Positions 19,100-26,382 of a DNA stretch of 57,742 bases are shown in pieces. The stretch's first letter is position 1; every line of letters starts with the position of its first letter. The DNA is taken from assembly GCA_019247515.1 (NCBI GenBank), contig JAFAOS010000472.1, positions 1-57,742 on the forward strand, given 5' to 3'. The DNA is from Chloroflexota bacterium (lineage in GTDB: Bacteria; Chloroflexota; UBA6077; CF-72). A program made the position numbers and the translations under genes. The notes under the pieces were generated by a model that searched no databases, had not been told where the DNA came from, and saw only the letters and a list, made by a program, of their open reading frames with translations.

Positions 19100-20077
19100 A
19101 TGCGAGCCCGATATCGACTCCTGAGTGTTGTCAGTCTTGCGTTGATCCTGGTGAGCGTTGTGTACGCCCTGGGAAGGCCCGCGATCCCAACGGGGTCGAA
19201 TGCTCCCGCGACTGCCAGCGTGACTGCGACCGCCACCTCCACAAGCCCCGCGCTGCCAGCGGCGGAGGATCTGACGTTTGGGCAGAATGCCGGAAAGGTG
19301 CTGATCGGCCTCACGGTCCGCCCCGGCCAGCCTGGAGAAAATACGCTTCTGGTATACGTATCGCCACTGGGAGGTCCGTCGGCGGCGGCCGATGTGCCGC
19401 TGCATATGTCCGTCGGCGGCCAGAGCGTCTCGCTCGACACGTGCTCGCGCACCTGCCGTACTGCGACGGTGACCCTCACCGGTGGGGAGCACATCGATGT
19501 CGTGGCCGACGGCGCGGACGGCGGCACCGCCGCCTTCGACGTGCCGGCGCTGCCCGCCCCAGATGGAGGGTTGCTCCTGCGGCAGGTGCAAGACCGCATG
19601 CATCAACTGCGCACGTATCGGGTGGCGGAAACGCTCGGACCAGCCAATCCAGCGCTGCAAGCCAACTATGTATTCGAGGCTCCCGACCGCATGCAACTGA
19701 GTCCCGTCAATGGAGACACGACTGTATGGGTCGGCCCGATGCGGTATACGCGCAAGGCCGATTCCGCCACCTGGGAGGCTGACAACTTCGGCGCCAGCCT
19801 GCCGGTACCGAGCTTCATCTGGGATGTGCCGGAGTCCGGCGGCACGTATACCGGCGCACACGTCGTCGACACGGACACCGTCGATGGTGTTCAGACGCAA
19901 GTCCTGACGTTCTTCGTGGACCTGCCGCAAACGCCAGCGTGGTTCCGACTCTGGTCAGACGCGAGTGGACTCGTGCATCGTGCCTCGATGCGCGCCCAGG
20001 GCCATTTTATGGAGCACCTGTACACCGACTTCGACGCCCCGCTCTCGATCGAGCCACCGCCCAACGTGCCTGCATAG
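19100..20077 (+). CDS. Exported protein with YtkA/CopC-like and LolA-like regions
   Basis: A 325-residue protein from ATG 19100, whose first 25 residues (MRARYRLLSVVSLALILVSV) form a signal anchor. A Thr/Ala/Pro linker is followed by an Ig-like region, VLIGLTVRPGQPGENTLLVYV, split here from LSPLGG-type continuation, as in YtkA/CopC domains of copper-transport proteins. The C-terminal part (YVFEAPDRMQL, VWVGPMRYTRK, TQVLTFFVDLP) looks like a LolA-type lipoprotein-binding sheet. In-frame starts at 19022 and 19058 exist but put polar residues ahead of the signal. It diverges from the cupredoxin gene, so a shared role in copper handling is possible but unproven. Confidence 0.7.
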   Translation: MRARYRLLSVVSLALILVSVVYALGRPAIPTGSNAPATASVTATATSTSPALPAAEDLTFGQNAGKVLIGLTVRPGQPGENTLLVYVSPLGGPSAAADVPLHMSVGGQSVSLDTCSRTCRTATVTLTGGEHIDVVADGADGGTAAFDVPALPAPDGGLLLRQVQDRMHQLRTYRVAETLGPANPALQANYVFEAPDRMQLSPVNGDTTVWVGPMRYTRKADSATWEADNFGASLPVPSFIWDVPESGGTYTGAHVVDTDTVDGVQTQVLTFFVDLPQTPAWFRLWSDASGLVHRASMRAQGHFMEHLYTDFDAPLSIEPPPNVPA

Positions 20078-20144
20078 CTTGCGGCCGCATAGGATGTCAC
20101 CGACCGCTGTCTCGTCAATTCCCAAGCTTCTTCGGAGGAACAGC

Positions 20145-20708
20145 ATGAGCGATACGAGTACCGGCAACGGCAAGGTGGTCGTGAACAGGTCGATGTCGCT
20201 CGACGGCTTCATCGCCGGTCCCGGCCACGCGATGAACTGGATTTTCGACTTCATAGCGCCGGACGCGTTCCCGGAGATCGCCGCGGCCACCGGCGCCATG
20301 CTCATCGGCCGGCGGACCTACGAGGTGGCCAGAAGGCAGAAGGAGGCCGCCGAGCCTGGCGGCAAAGAATACGGCGGCGGATGGTCCGGACCCGTGTTCG
20401 TCCTCACCCACAGGTCGCCGGAGCCGCCGGACGCCGCCAACATGTTCCTCACCGGTGACATCGGGGAGGCGGTCGCCACGGCGCGCGGCGCCGCGGGCGG
20501 CAAGAACCTGGAGATCCTGGGCGCCGACGTGGCCAGCCAGTGCTTGCGGCGGGGGCTCGTCGACGAGATCCTGGTGTATGTCCTGCCGGTGCTGCTCGGC
20601 GACGGCATCCGCTTCTCGTCGCCGGGCCTCTCCAGGATCGACCTGGAACCGATCAGCAGCACGCGGTCGGGCGTCGTGACTATCCTCCGGTTCCGCGTCC
20701 GCAAGTAG
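20145..20708 (+). CDS. RibD C-terminal/dihydrofolate reductase-like protein
   Basis: A 187-residue protein of the small DHFR-like group. It shows VVVNRSMSLDGFIAGP at the N terminus, MLIGRRTYEVA, a VFVLTHRSPEP strand, NLEILGADVASQCLRRGLVDE and LPVLLGDGIRFF-type ending. The family uses NAD(P)H for reductions, but substrates of these stand-alone members are mostly unknown. ATG 20145 has a strong GGAGGAA 7 nt upstream, in contrast to the leaderless genes elsewhere, and could be a later arrival; its codon use is also very GC-rich. Confidence 0.88.
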   Translation: MSDTSTGNGKVVVNRSMSLDGFIAGPGHAMNWIFDFIAPDAFPEIAAATGAMLIGRRTYEVARRQKEAAEPGGKEYGGGWSGPVFVLTHRSPEPPDAANMFLTGDIGEAVATARGAAGGKNLEILGADVASQCLRRGLVDEILVYVLPVLLGDGIRFSSPGLSRIDLEPISSTRSGVVTILRFRVRK

Positions 20709-20826
20709 TCCGCCGGCTACACTCTGGCCGGTTCGACCCAGGGCGCCAGCTCACGTGTGTGGCCGCCAGCTTTCGAAGTGTCCGCAATTCTTCTATAGAA
20801 GAGAAGCAGACTCTTTCAGCAACCTG

Positions 20827-21603
20827 TCAGGCCCGGCGGGCCATGTTCACGCGCTCGCCACCCAGCCGGCCGGTCACTTTGTCGACGTCGATGATGATGG
20901 CCACTCCCCTGCGCTCAGGGTCCGCCCGCTGCTCGACCACCGGCGAGTGGTCGAACACGTGGTCGCGCACTGTCGGGTTGCTATCGACGTGCGCCCGACC
21001 CTCGAAGATGAGGTTGCCGCTGCCCCGGGCGTAGTACACCACCGACACGTGCGGATTCTTCTGGATGGCAGTTGGCAACCCGGCGTCCTCGTAGCGCGCC
21101 CACACCGCCAGCTGGTCCTCGCTGTAGGCCTGTGTCGTGCCGCGGAAAGACAGCCGGGGTTGGCCCTCCTCGTTGACGTAGCCCAGCACGATCGGCGTGC
21201 CGTTATCCATCGCGCCGTTTACGGCGGTCGCCATAGCCTCGGTGATGCGCAGCGGATCGGGCTTCGACGGCGCCGCCCGCAGGCGGCTCTCCAGTACCTG
21301 CGCGATCTGACCCTGCGGGTCGAAGGTCATCAGCCAGGTCATGCCTGGGAACTGGCCGCCCGGCGTTTTGGCCGTGATCCGCACGCCGCGCGGCTCCTCC
21401 GTTGGCCCTTCCCACTCGGCCACGCCTTCGAGGTGGGCCGCCTCGAGATTCTGGATCACGGCCTGCGGGCCGGTGGCTTCGCCGCGGACAGGCGCCATCA
21501 TGAAGACGTTCGGCGCGAGTGCCGACGCCACAGCGTCGAACGCTTCAGGCGTGCCAGTTTTCAGCGCGGCCAGGAGTTTATTGGCGGATTCGTGCTTGTC
21601 CAT
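20827..21603 (-). CDS. SnoaL-like / PNPOx-like fusion protein
   Basis: A 258-residue two-domain protein. Residues 1-115 resemble an NTF2/SnoaL-type fold (LLAALKTGTPEAFDAVASAL, PQAVIQNLEAAH, TWLMTFDPQGQIAQVLE). Residues 120-258 resemble the pyridoxamine-phosphate-oxidase split barrel (GTPIVLGYVNEEGQPRLSFRG, NPHVSVVYYARG, NLIFEGRAHV), which binds FMN or F420 in relatives. It may be a flavin- or deazaflavin-dependent oxidoreductase with a substrate-binding cap. It is convergent with the DHFR-like gene and 22 bp or so upstream of nothing on its strand except the Bax-inhibitor gene behind it. Confidence 0.78.
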   Translation of the reverse strand: MDKHESANKLLAALKTGTPEAFDAVASALAPNVFMMAPVRGEATGPQAVIQNLEAAHLEGVAEWEGPTEEPRGVRITAKTPGGQFPGMTWLMTFDPQGQIAQVLESRLRAAPSKPDPLRITEAMATAVNGAMDNGTPIVLGYVNEEGQPRLSFRGTTQAYSEDQLAVWARYEDAGLPTAIQKNPHVSVVYYARGSGNLIFEGRAHVDSNPTVRDHVFDHSPVVEQRADPERRGVAIIIDVDKVTGRLGGERVNMARRA

Positions 21604-21625
21604 TGGCGATTCCGTCTCGGCGCGG

Positions 21626-22342
21626 CTACCGGTTGCGTCCGAAGATGCGCACCAGGAAGATGAAGAGGTTGAGAAAATCCAGATACAGCGTGAGTGCGCC
21701 GAGGATGCTCAGCCGCGCCATCACGTCGTTGCCGCGGGCGGCGACCGTTGGGTCGGCCGCCCACTGCTGGATCTTTTGCGTATCGGCGGCGGTCAGCGCG
21801 GTGAAAATGATGACGCCCACCACGCTGATCACCAGGTCAAACTCCGCGCTCTGGATAAAAATATTGACGATCATCGCGATGAGCAGGCCGATCAGGGCCA
21901 TGAACGCGTAGGTCCCCGTCCGCGTGAGGTCCACGCGGGTCACGGTCGCGGCGATGGTCATCGTGCCAAAGAGCGCGGCGGTGGTGACGAAGGCTGGCAC
22001 CAGCGTGCCCAGGCCGTAATGCAGGACCAGCAGTGACAGTGAGAAGCCAGTCAGCGCGGAGTAGGCGATGAAGATGACACCCGCCGCCGGAACAGACAGC
22101 CTGAAGATCGCGCCGGCAAGCGTGGCGACCAGCATCAGCTGGAGGAAGAAGATACCCCAGGTCCAGAACGGGGACATGAGCAGGTTCAACAGCGCACGCG
22201 ACGTGATCGTGAAATACGCCGAGACGGCGGTGACCACCAGCCCGAGGCACATCCAGAGATAGACGTTTCGGAGAAGTGGCCGAATCTCTACCAGAGAGGT
22301 GGTCTGTTCGCGGATGGCCCCGGCGGCATACCCGCTAGCCAT
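21626..22342 (-). CDS. Bax inhibitor-1/YccA family membrane protein
   Basis: About 238 residues with seven hydrophobic segments and the family C-terminal signature SILGALTLYLDFLNLFIFLVRIFG. The acidic pair in TALTAADTQKIQ matches the proton- and calcium-sensing aspartates of bacterial BI-1 homologues such as BsYetJ. It probably conducts or regulates Ca2+ leak across the membrane. ATG 22342 is preferred because GAGG lies 5 nt upstream; ATG 22360 in frame would add six residues. The SnoaL-PNPOx gene follows 22 bp downstream, so they are likely co-transcribed. Confidence 0.92.
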   Translation of the reverse strand: MASGYAAGAIREQTTSLVEIRPLLRNVYLWMCLGLVVTAVSAYFTITSRALLNLLMSPFWTWGIFFLQLMLVATLAGAIFRLSVPAAGVIFIAYSALTGFSLSLLVLHYGLGTLVPAFVTTAALFGTMTIAATVTRVDLTRTGTYAFMALIGLLIAMIVNIFIQSAEFDLVISVVGVIIFTALTAADTQKIQQWAADPTVAARGNDVMARLSILGALTLYLDFLNLFIFLVRIFGRNR

Positions 22343-22451
22343 ATGTGCCTCGCTGTGCATCGGCTTGCATCGGGCGCAGTGTTCCTCTCGTATTGCTCAA
22401 GACCTTCTCAGCGTCGTCACTGCCCGGGCAACGCGCGTAAAAGGTCGCTGC

Positions 22452-22808
22452 TCAGCTAGCGATCCATTTCAGCGCCTCGTCACGTTGCGCCATTGGAAAG
22501 GTCCTCATCTCGGACGGAATCAGCCAGCCGAACAGAGCCATCATATGCACGACCCACTCGATGTCGGTCACCACTGCGATGCGCTTCATGGCCCGGAGAT
22601 GTTCGGCTGCGACCTTCAGGTCCTGCCACATGGCACTGGGGGTCATGCCGCTGAACTCGGGCATCTCGACGACGTATCGGACGTCGCCCTCTCGGGCAGC
22701 ACGCTCGAGCGCCGGGATCACGACGTCCCGGTAATCTTCGGCCCTCACCGTGCCGCTCACCTCGAAGCCCACGACGCCGGCCGGCATGTCGGGCAGTTCT
22801 TTCAGCAT
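22452..22808 (-). CDS. SpoIIAA-like (STAS/SEC14-type) domain protein
   Basis: A 118-residue single-domain protein matching the SpoIIAA-like family: VVGFEVSGTVRAEDYRDVVIPALE, then VRYVVEMPEF, AMWQDLKVAAEHLRAMKRIAVVTD and the terminal DEALKWI. The fold is shared with anti-sigma-factor antagonists and with lipid-binding domains; stand-alone members have no settled role. The start lies only 5 nt behind a TAGCAT -10 box, so the mRNA should be leaderless. It is divergent from the GrdB-like pseudogene. Confidence 0.88.
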   Translation of the reverse strand: MLKELPDMPAGVVGFEVSGTVRAEDYRDVVIPALERAAREGDVRYVVEMPEFSGMTPSAMWQDLKVAAEHLRAMKRIAVVTDIEWVVHMMALFGWLIPSEMRTFPMAQRDEALKWIAS

Positions 22809-22813
22809 GTTAG

Positions 22814-22819
22814 ATGCTA
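22814..22819 (-). promoter_or_regulatory. -10 box TAGCAT of the SpoIIAA-like gene
   Basis: On the - strand TAGCAT is followed by five bases and the ATG, with no room for a ribosome binding site. Confidence 0.45.
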
Positions 22820-22872
22820 CGCCACAGTCCGCGGTGACCTGGCAACGATTAGAATGGCGGCAGCCCTGGCCG

Positions 22873-22878
22873 TACGAT
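22873..22878 (+). promoter_or_regulatory. -10 box TACGAT of the GrdB-like gene
   Basis: TACGAT ends 7 nt before ATG 22886, the commonest leaderless spacing in this window. The promoter looks intact even though the gene behind it is disrupted. Confidence 0.45.
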
Positions 22879-22885
22879 AGCTCAA

Positions 22886-24075
22886 ATGCCGACGCTCGAT
22901 GGCCTCTCTGAACTCCAGCGCAAAAGCTCGCTGGCGCACCCCTGCATGTTGAACGATTCGGCCCCGTTTACCCCCTTGCGGAAAGCGCTGAGCGAGTCTC
23001 GCCTGGCGCTGAGTGACGACGGCCGGCATCCACCTGCGCGGCGACACGCCTTTTGCTGGAGGGGACCAATCGTTTCGCGCAATACCGACGGATACGCCTC
23101 CGTCAGACATCGTCCAGAGTCATGCCAGCATCGGCTTCGATCGCACCGCCTTTCAGCGGGACATCAACGTCGTGTTCCCCCTGGACCGCGCACGCGAATT
23201 CGTGGCGCGGAGCGAAATCGGAAGCCTCAGCCGGACCTGTTTCTCCTTCATGGGCGCCCAGCGTCCGCCGTACGACCGTCTTCTGCAGGAGACCGGACCG
23301 GAAGTCGCGAGGCGGCTGCGAACGGAAGGCGTCGACGTCGTATTTCTGACCGGCACCTGACCCCTGTGCACGCACACGGTCGGTGTGCTGGCGCGCGTAT
23401 TCGCAGAGCACGTCTGGCAACGACCTCGATCAGCCTGGTTCGCGAACACACGGAGAAAGTCAAACCCCCGCGCGCGCTCTTCGTGCCATTTCCGTTCGGC
23501 CGTCCGCTTGGCGAGGCAAATGATCCGGAGCTCCAGACGCGCGTCATGCGCGCGGCGTTCGCGCTGTTGGAGCGCGAGACGGGACCCGTCCTGGAGGACT
23601 ACCCGGAGGACGTCTACGCCGGTCAGAACATCAACCTTGCGCAGGCGAACAGCGTGCCGCGACCGGACGTTTCCGATGACGTCGCCTTCGAGGTGACGAG
23701 GCTCCGGCCGTACTACGAGCAATGGGTCTCCGCCAACGCCGGCCGCACCGCCGTGGGAGTGACGGGCGTCGAGCAACGCCGCTTACGCGGTCTTGTGCGC
23801 CTGCTGGAGGCGTATGCCGAAGGTCGAGAGATCGACGTACCAGAGCGGAACAAAGACTGCCACTGCCCCAGTTCGTGCGCTGGGCAGCGGACGACCTCAA
23901 GGCTTTCTACCTGGAGGCACGCCTGCAGCAAAAGCCGGCCGCTTCGTTCCAGGAGCTGAACGAGTGGTTGTGGAGCCAGACCGCGCTGTCGAATTTGCTA
24001 AGTGCGGTGGGCGACCGCATGCGCGCGGAGCGTGACCCGAAGCTGGACGCCATCGCATTCGGCATCGCTCGGTAG
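22886..24075 (+). pseudogene. GrdB-like (glycine/sarcosine/betaine reductase selenoprotein B family) gene with TGA at the redox Cys and three frameshifts
   Basis: Family sequence runs through the whole interval in pieces: SESRLAL, then VTTAGIHLRGDTPFAGGDQS, SHASIGFDRTAFQRDINVVF, SFMGAQRP and VDVVFLTGT, then TGA (23358-23360), PLCTHTVGVLARVFAEH, KPPRALFVPFPFGRPLGEAN and RWAADDLKAFYLEARLQQKP. The frame changes near 23011, 23412 and 23853, each repaired by one base. TGA sits where non-Sec relatives have the first Cys of C-P-L-C and where GrdB proteins have Sec in U-x-x-C. With three frameshifts it is best called a pseudogene or an indel-damaged sequence. The original product was probably a selenoprotein or Cys-type reductase of unknown substrate. 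Confidence 0.8.
23358..23388 (+). promoter_or_regulatory. TGA codon followed by a SECIS-like hairpin (GrdB-like gene)
   Basis: TGA 23358-23360 is followed after 17 nt by an apical loop GGTCG (23378-23382) closed by a perfect 6-bp stem, GCACAC (23372-23377) with GTGTGC (23383-23388). Bacterial SECIS elements need a short stem 3' of the UGA and a loop with an early G; the E. coli fdhF loop, GGUCU, lies at nearly the same distance. The stem also encodes conserved family residues, so coding constraint could produce it by chance. Confidence 0.5.
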
Positions 24076-24403
24076 AACCGCTCGTTAGAGTCGCGTACCG
24101 GCACTACCCCGCCTGCGGCGACGTGCGCCGTGGCTCCTCCCCAGTCGACCGTGCGGGTCGGAAAGTGGAGGAACGTCACGGATTGTCAAGATGTCGTCAG
24201 TGGTGCCGGTCAATGGCGGGTGCCAGCCTGGGTGCACGCCACCAGGGAGGATCACCCATGCACCAGCTCACGGGTCGCCACTGACCGCGATCCGTCGCAC
24301 CACACGATCGACGTCCACGGCGAGCTCGAGCACAGCCGACTCGCCTCAGCTCGCCGGGCCAAGAGGCCTGGCGAAGATGCCCTCTCGAAGGAAAGGAACA
24401 CGC
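24076..24403. other. 328-bp gap without a recognisable gene
   Basis: The stretch between the GrdB-like remnant and the next secreted-protein gene holds no convincing reading frame, tRNA or terminator. The only clear element is the ribosome binding site AAAGGA at its right end, 6 nt before ATG 24404. It may contain further decayed sequence or a 5' untranslated region. Confidence 0.5.
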
Positions 24404-24985
24404 ATGCCCACCAACACGTTGCGCGTCCGCCTGCTCAGCACCGGCGCCGCTCTTGTCCTGCTGGCCGCCAGCGCCGCGGTCGCGCTCGCCGAAACGCCCG
24501 GACCGGGCGACCTGGCCAACCAACCGCCCGCCGCGGCACAGCAAAGCCCCGACGTGCCCACACCGGGAGTTCGCGATCCGTTCGGCGTCTTCGAGTACAG
24601 TTGCGCCGTGGAAATCACCAATAAAACGTCGGACGCCACCCTCGTGGACATGATCTCCAGCAAGTGGGACACCGATCGCTGGACCGTCGACCCTGACGGC
24701 GGGGATGTCCACCAGGGCGACAGCTCGAACTGGGAGTCCACTGGCCAACTGTTCCGTGGTTGCGGAAACTCGATCGGCTTCAACCTGATATCGACCAACA
24801 ACTCCGAGAAGCGAGGCGTCAACATCGACGTCACGTCTCCCTTCAAAGGGAATGGTAGTCCAACGCGCAGCTGCGTCATCGGCGACGCCAAATACTCCTG
24901 CGAGCTGGATCCGGACCACAACAGTTCCGACCTCGACGGCAATCCCGTCCAGTTCGATACGTGGTACGCCATCACCAACAAGTAG
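24404..24985 (+). CDS. Secreted protein of unknown function
   Basis: A 193-residue protein with a clear Sec signal peptide (basic MPTNTLRVR, hydrophobic core, AVALAE cleavage region), a Pro/Ala-rich linker and a mature domain with four cysteines (YSCAVEI, FRGCGNS, TRSCVIGD, YSCELD) that may form two disulfides. Aromatic and Asn/Thr-rich strands (DTDRWTVDPDGG, FDTWYAITNK) suggest an extracellular beta-sandwich. No family recognised. Start chosen by AAAGGA 6 nt before ATG. It is followed by a strong hairpin at 25000-25043. Confidence 0.75.
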   Translation: MPTNTLRVRLLSTGAALVLLAASAAVALAETPGPGDLANQPPAAAQQSPDVPTPGVRDPFGVFEYSCAVEITNKTSDATLVDMISSKWDTDRWTVDPDGGDVHQGDSSNWESTGQLFRGCGNSIGFNLISTNNSEKRGVNIDVTSPFKGNGSPTRSCVIGDAKYSCELDPDHNSSDLDGNPVQFDTWYAITNK

Positions 24986-24999
24986 CCCCCCAAGCAATG

Positions 25000-25043
25000 C
25001 ACGCCGCCAGGCAGTCCGGTTGACACCCGCGCCTGGCGGCGTG
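25000..25043 (+). terminator. 13-bp inverted repeat, probable transcription terminator
   Basis: CACGCCGCCAGGC (25000-25012) pairs perfectly with GCCTGGCGGCGTG (25031-25043) around an 18-nt loop, 15 bp after the stop of the secreted-protein gene. No T run follows, so it is not a classical intrinsic terminator, but GC-rich bacteria often use such stems. Confidence 0.5.
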
Positions 25044-25087
25044 GGCGTGTGGATGATAAGAGACTCAGCTAAGGAAGGAGCGGTGGA

Positions 25088-26287
25088 ATGCGTGCATTCT
25101 TCGACGACGCGGATTTCAACTTCCTCACCGAGATCGCGCTCGGCGCCGTGTTCCATCGCGCCGCCGATACCGGCGAAGTGTTGACGACGGTCGATCGCAT
25201 CCAGAGTGGCAACCCACAAAGCTGGGTAAGCGCGTGGACCGACACCGCCAGCCGACTCCAGTCCCAGGCTCTGGCAGCCGAGAAGGCCGCGCATCGCTAT
25301 TCAGCGGCCGCCGAGCTGCTGCGCGTCTCCATGTACTTCGCGCTGGCCACCTACTCGGCTGATGGCGCGGGCGATGCAGACCTGTTCCCAAGTTTGTGGG
25401 AAAAACATCGCACTGCATGGGACCGGTTCGTCGAGCTCCAGGCGCCGAGCATCGAGCACATCGCCATCCCGTACGAGCAGACGTCTCTGGAGGCGTACTT
25501 CTTCCGGGCCGGGGGAGTGGGTGAGCGGCGGCGGACCTTGATCTTCAATAACGGCAGCGATGGCGCGGTGACGGCTGCCTGGGTGCAGGGCATCGCCGAT
25601 GCTCTCGCCCGCGGGTGGAACGCCGTGACGTTCGACGGGCCGGGTCAGAATGCGTCCCTGGTGCGACAGCACCTGTGGTTTCGTCCAGATTGGGAGCGAG
25701 TCATCACGCCCGTCGTCGATTACCTCCACACTCGGCCTGACGTCGATGCGGAGCGGCTCGCGCTGCTTGGGGTGAGTCAAGGCGGCTATTGGGTGCCGCG
25801 CGCGGTTGCCTTCGAGCACCGCATCGCGGCGGCGGTTGCAGATCCGGGGGTCATCGACGTCTCGGCCGCCATGCTCAGCCATCTGCCAGACTTCATGGTT
25901 CGGATGCTCGATCAGGGTGACAAGGAGCAGTTCGACCGCGATATGGAGCTGTCTCTGAGCACGTCGCCCGAAACGCGCGCGTTGCTGGGGTTCCGTATGC
26001 GGCCGTACGGTACGACCTCGACCTTCGACTTCTTCACCGCGGCGCGTGCCTACACGCTGTCCGCCGAGACAGTCCAGCAGATCAGCTGTCCGGTGCTGGT
26101 CACCAACCCCGAGCGGGAGCAGTTCTGGCCCGGGCAGGCGCAGCAGCTGTACGACCTCTTGCCAGGCAGCAAGGCGATGGTCGCGTTCACCGAAGCCGAA
26201 GGCGCCGACGGTCACTGTGAGCCGGCGGCGAACGCCATCCGCGGCGAACGCATCTTCGACTGGCTGGACGAGCAGATCCCCGGCTAG
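25088..26287 (+). CDS. Alpha/beta hydrolase (DUF1100/FrsA-like esterase group)
   Basis: A 399-residue alpha/beta hydrolase. An N-terminal helical region (1-125) precedes the core, which has the oxyanion segment LIFNNGSDG, the nucleophile elbow GVSQGG (Ser230), VTNPEREQFWPGQAQQLYDLL around the acid position and the catalytic His in GADGHCEPAA. This layout matches the C-C bond or ester hydrolases related to 2,6-dihydroxypseudooxynicotine hydrolase. The usual acidic residue appears as Glu in EREQF. AGGAAGGAG lies 7 nt before ATG. The substrate is unknown; the neighbouring regulator may control it. Confidence 0.88.
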   Translation: MRAFFDDADFNFLTEIALGAVFHRAADTGEVLTTVDRIQSGNPQSWVSAWTDTASRLQSQALAAEKAAHRYSAAAELLRVSMYFALATYSADGAGDADLFPSLWEKHRTAWDRFVELQAPSIEHIAIPYEQTSLEAYFFRAGGVGERRRTLIFNNGSDGAVTAAWVQGIADALARGWNAVTFDGPGQNASLVRQHLWFRPDWERVITPVVDYLHTRPDVDAERLALLGVSQGGYWVPRAVAFEHRIAAAVADPGVIDVSAAMLSHLPDFMVRMLDQGDKEQFDRDMELSLSTSPETRALLGFRMRPYGTTSTFDFFTAARAYTLSAETVQQISCPVLVTNPEREQFWPGQAQQLYDLLPGSKAMVAFTEAEGADGHCEPAANAIRGERIFDWLDEQIPG

Positions 26288-26369
26288 CTGCTACTGACAT
26301 CCACCGGTGGGGGTCGCCGGACAGGGCGATTGACCATCTCCTGAGAAGCCGATCTCTTGCCTCCAGGCG

Positions 26370-26375
26370 TAGACT
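26370..26375 (+). promoter_or_regulatory. -10 box TAGACT of the XRE/LuxR regulator gene
   Basis: TAGACT ends 7 nt before ATG 26383, identical in sequence to the ligA box and fitting a transcript that begins at the start codon. Confidence 0.45.
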
Positions 26376-26382
26376 GGCGGTG

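Noticed and set aside
20787-20798. CTTCTATAGAAG palindrome between convergent genes
   Set aside because: A short AT-centred palindrome without a T run or clear stem extension; too little to call a terminator.
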